From Comamonadaceae bacterium (GTDB lineage Bacteria > Pseudomonadota > Gammaproteobacteria > Burkholderiales > Burkholderiaceae_C), in assembly GCA_013297985.1 (NCBI GenBank), contig JAAFIY010000028.1:1-35186 (forward strand): 35,186 bases of DNA. The letters run 5' to 3'. Below the pieces are notes generated by a model. The model was not told where the DNA came from. It was given only the letters and a program-made list of their open reading frames with translations, and made no database searches. Position numbers and translations under genes: made by a program. Each line of letters begins with the position of its first letter. Position 1 is the stretch's first letter. This document shows, in pieces, positions 32,902 through 35,186 of the stretch.

Positions 32902-33963
32902 TCAGAAAACGTGATGAAGCTTGTCCCCTGCGGCTAACAGCTCGGCCCAGGTCACTTGATCGATGGCAATGCCGCTGGCCAAGCGCTGGCGCCTCGCGTG
33001 CCGCTCGGGCTCACCAGGAAGTTGGACGCCGCCGACTTGGTCGCTGGGACTTTGCCGAACCCAATCCACAAAAGCCAGCGCCTCTTGCACCAGTGTGGCT
33101 TGCGTGCCCAGACGCACGGGGTCAATCACGATGCTGAGCATGCTGTTGTGCACCGCGCGCTTGGCCACCGTAGGCGCCTGGTGCCAAGTGCCGCCGCCGG
33201 TGAGCGCACCGGCCAACAGCTCGCAGGCGAGGGCCAGGCCGGAGCCCTTGTGTTCACCAAAGGCCCGCAGCGCCCCGGTGCGGCCGCGCGTATCAGGCAC
33301 CACCACCACGCCAGGGACCTGAGTGGCTTGGCCATCAGCATCCAGCAGAAGGCCTGGGTCAACCGTGCGCCCTTCGTTGTGCGCCACGCGCATCTTGCCT
33401 TGGGCCACCACGCTGGTGGCAAAGTCCAAGATGAAGGGCTCGCCAGTCTTGTCAGGCCCCATCGGGATGCCCACGCACATGGGGTTGGTGCCAAAGCGGC
33501 CGTCCAGGCCCCCAAAGGGCGCCACGATGGGCCGCGACAACACATTCACAAAATGGATAGATACCAGCCCAGCGCTGGCCGCCATTTCGGCCCAATGCCC
33601 AATGCGCCCCAGGTGGTGGGCGGTGCGCAAGGCCACGATGGCGCAGCCTTGCGCGCGGGCCTTTTCGGTGGCCAGCTGCATGGCTTGGGCGCCCACCACT
33701 TGGCCATAGCCGCACTGGCCGTCTAGCCCCAGCAAGGGGCCGTGGTCCAACAACACGGCCACCGCTTGGTTGGGACGCAAACCGCCTTCTTGCACCGCAT
33801 CCACATAGCGCGGCAGCATGCCCACGCCGTGCGAATCATGGCCGCGCAAATTGGCTTCGACCAGGTTGGCGGCCACCTGTTGCGCTTCTTGGGCTGAACT
33901 GCCCGCCGCCTGCACCAAGGCGGCGCAGCGTGTGAGCAGGGAGTCAACAGCAATGTTGGGCAT
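32902..33963 (-). CDS. Ldh-family (malate/L-lactate/ureidoglycolate type) NAD(P)-dependent dehydrogenase
   Basis: 353 residues, usual length for the LDH2 family, which has a non-Rossmann NAD(P) fold. Conserved segments are LRGHDSHGVGMLPRYV (catalytic His region, about 40-55), ALRTAHHLGRIGHWAEMA, GTNPMCVGIP, FILDFATSVVAQGKMRVA and FGEHKGSGLALACELLAGAL (conserved Lys). It oxidises a 2-hydroxyacid such as malate, lactate or a sugar acid to the 2-oxoacid. The substrate cannot be read from the sequence. It lies between a MORN-like gene (43-base gap) and nikR (19-base gap) on the same strand. Confidence 0.92.
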   Translation of the reverse strand: MPNIAVDSLLTRCAALVQAAGSSAQEAQQVAANLVEANLRGHDSHGVGMLPRYVDAVQEGGLRPNQAVAVLLDHGPLLGLDGQCGYGQVVGAQAMQLATEKARAQGCAIVALRTAHHLGRIGHWAEMAASAGLVSIHFVNVLSRPIVAPFGGLDGRFGTNPMCVGIPMGPDKTGEPFILDFATSVVAQGKMRVAHNEGRTVDPGLLLDADGQATQVPGVVVVPDTRGRTGALRAFGEHKGSGLALACELLAGALTGGGTWHQAPTVAKRAVHNSMLSIVIDPVRLGTQATLVQEALAFVDWVRQSPSDQVGGVQLPGEPERHARRQRLASGIAIDQVTWAELLAAGDKLHHVF

Positions 33964-34006
33964 GGCAGAGGTCGTGAAGCAAAAAGATCACTGCGCGCGG
34001 GCCTCG

Positions 34007-35186
34007 TTAGGGCCTTTGCGGTGAGGTGGGTGCCGCACTGGGCGGTGGCCCAGCGGGTGCTGCGCCGCCCGGCCCCAGGGCCCTTTCGCGCAGCACCTCG
34101 CCCATGGCATTGAATTCGCGCTCCAAGCGCGGCTGGCCATTGGCGTCCCACCAGCGATGCAGGCCCACGGGCCCGGTGGTGGGCCGGGGGCGTTCGTTGG
34201 TGAGCGGTAGCACAGCAAAGTTACCCTCAAAGGCCATGCGGCCGTTGTCGTGAAACTGCCAGATGGTGTGGGCCCGCAGCGCGGGGTCGCCGCTTTCATG
34301 GCGCACGGCAGACCACTCGGTGCGTTCGCGGATGCGGGTGTTGGGCCAGAAGGTTTCGTCAACCGCCAGCAGCCCTTGCACAAAGCGGCGGTCGCGCTGC
34401 AGCCAGTTACCCGGAGCAAAGCTGCGTTCGCGCACCTGCTGCTCTTCGCCTGTTAGGCGCCGATCCCAGGTGCTTTCAGTTTCAAGCGTGCCGTCATTGC
34501 GCCACACCCACAGGCTGCGGCGGTTGCCCACAATGGTTTCGCGGCTGAGCACGCGGCGCCCTGGTGCCAGCTCTTCATGTAGCACCCGCTGACCGCGCAG
34601 ATGGGCGCTGCGGCCGACCACCGCACCGTCCGCATCGTGCAAGAGCACTTCAGCACCGCGGGCGGGCGTGTCGCCGGCGAAACCACATGCGCGGGTGTCG
34701 TCAAACGCCGGGCCGAGCAGGGGTTGGGGACCGCAACGCAAGGCGGTCAGACGCCCGTCTGGCGTGAATTCAGCGCTGGCAATGGGGCGCTGGCGGCCAT
34801 CCAGAAACTGCGCCTGCGCCAGCTGCTCGGTGCCGGGGTGCCAACGCAGGCCTTGCTCAACCAGCTGCCCATTGGCGTAGCGCAGCTCTTGTAAGCGATA
34901 GCCTTCAGGACCAAACGAGCGCCATGCGCCTTGGCGCTGGCCTTGGGCGTTGAGGGTGTAGTCCTCAAACAGGCGGCCATTGGCGTGGTAGGTGCGCACA
35001 CCGCCCATCCAGCGCCCAGCCTGCGCTTGGCGCTCGCGCATCAAGGCGCCGTTGCCGCTGTCCACGCAACGCACCCAGCCATTGATTTGCGGCGCAGGCG
35101 CTGGGCGCTGCGGATCCACTACCGTGCCGTCTTCGGCCGTGCACACCTCGATGCCCGTCGCAACCGGCGGTGGCGGTGGCGGTGGC
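34007..35186 (-). CDS. MORN-like repeat protein with polyproline segment, N-terminus beyond window
   Basis: At least 393 residues. The frame stays open past the GTG at 35146 to the window edge through PPPPPPVATGIEVCTAEDG, so the true start is outside. The polyproline tract comes from a GGTGGC-type microsatellite at 35166-35186. The body has repeated G-x-W / nG-x-L motifs (GRWMGGVRTYHANGRLFED, QGAWRSFGPEG, YANGQLVEQGLRWHPG, WVWRNDGTLETE, IWQFHDNGRMAFEGNF, WWDANGQPRLERE), i.e. diverged MORN-2/YwqK-type beta-hairpins. It ends in a Pro/Ala-rich tail. A Cys-rich start and polyproline linker would fit an exported or anchored protein, but the signal is unseen. Function unknown. Confidence 0.75.
   Translation of the reverse strand, partial: PPPPPPPVATGIEVCTAEDGTVVDPQRPAPAPQINGWVRCVDSGNGALMRERQAQAGRWMGGVRTYHANGRLFEDYTLNAQGQRQGAWRSFGPEGYRLQELRYANGQLVEQGLRWHPGTEQLAQAQFLDGRQRPIASAEFTPDGRLTALRCGPQPLLGPAFDDTRACGFAGDTPARGAEVLLHDADGAVVGRSAHLRGQRVLHEELAPGRRVLSRETIVGNRRSLWVWRNDGTLETESTWDRRLTGEEQQVRERSFAPGNWLQRDRRFVQGLLAVDETFWPNTRIRERTEWSAVRHESGDPALRAHTIWQFHDNGRMAFEGNFAVLPLTNERPRPTTGPVGLHRWWDANGQPRLEREFNAMGEVLRERALGPGGAAPAGPPPSAAPTSPQRP

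Noticed and set aside
1-35186. CRISPR array, rRNA, tRNA or complete insertion sequence
   Set aside because: No regularly spaced short repeats, no rRNA/tRNA-like sequence and no transposase with terminal repeats were seen; the TnpB-like gene lacks a nuclease domain and transposon ends.

Overview
The window reads as chromosomal DNA of a high-GC betaproteobacterium, most likely a Comamonadaceae member (Burkholderiales). Reasons: high GC with strong G/C third-position bias, two tripartite-tricarboxylate-type (Bug/TctC) receptors, an argB-slmA pair, and at least five copies of a short dispersed element (consensus GCAAGCAGCTAC-N7/8-GTAGC) of the kind scattered through Comamonadaceae genomes. No rRNA, tRNA, CRISPR array or intact insertion sequence was seen.

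Layout. 1-3666 (-): 5' part of a giant Sec-exported protein, cut by the window edge, built of about 610-residue modules carrying DUF1566/Lcl-type domains. 3890-5797 (-): Uup ABC-F ATPase. 5881-6294 (+): small exported protein. 6392-8284 (-): lipoprotein 5'-nucleotidase. 8387-9244 (-): 3-hydroxybutyryl-CoA dehydrogenase. 9282-11064 (+): GMC oxidoreductase broken by an exact 127-bp tandem duplication. 11174-12714 (-): ohr-srkA peroxide/stress pair with overlapping stop and start. 12966-17707 (+): malonate unit, i.e. GntR regulator, malonyl-CoA decarboxylase, Bug receptor and malonyl-CoA synthetase. 17704-18980 (+): a patch of different composition with a HEPN-like protein and a BrnT/BrnA-like toxin-antitoxin pair.

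19077-26522 (+) is the most interesting part. It is a type I secretion operon (two complete PrtD-type ABC proteins, an HlyD-type adaptor and a TolC-type outer membrane protein). Its first gene encodes a protein that looks like the N-terminal RNA-binding half of a TnpB transposon nuclease with the RuvC nuclease half absent. That gene starts inside a perfect 13-bp inverted repeat and overlaps the first ABC gene by ATGA. I read it as a domesticated, nuclease-less TnpB derivative, possibly a regulator of the secretion operon in the manner of TldR proteins. The homology is read by eye and the function is inference.

26763-28815 (+): GT2 glycosyltransferase and a WecA/MraY-type polyprenyl-phosphate sugar-phosphate transferase (surface polysaccharide). 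28915-31243 (+): argB, slmA, and a PdeM-type metallophosphoesterase. 31366-32409 (+): second Bug receptor, meeting nikR tail to tail at a shared CTAG. 32406-35186 (-): MORN-like protein (cut by the window edge), Ldh-family dehydrogenase, NikR with a His-rich tail.

Functional links: the malonate genes plausibly import malonate, activate it to malonyl-CoA and decarboxylate it to acetyl-CoA. Secretion and polysaccharide genes together suggest a cell-surface region, but no secretion substrate is visible next to the type I system.
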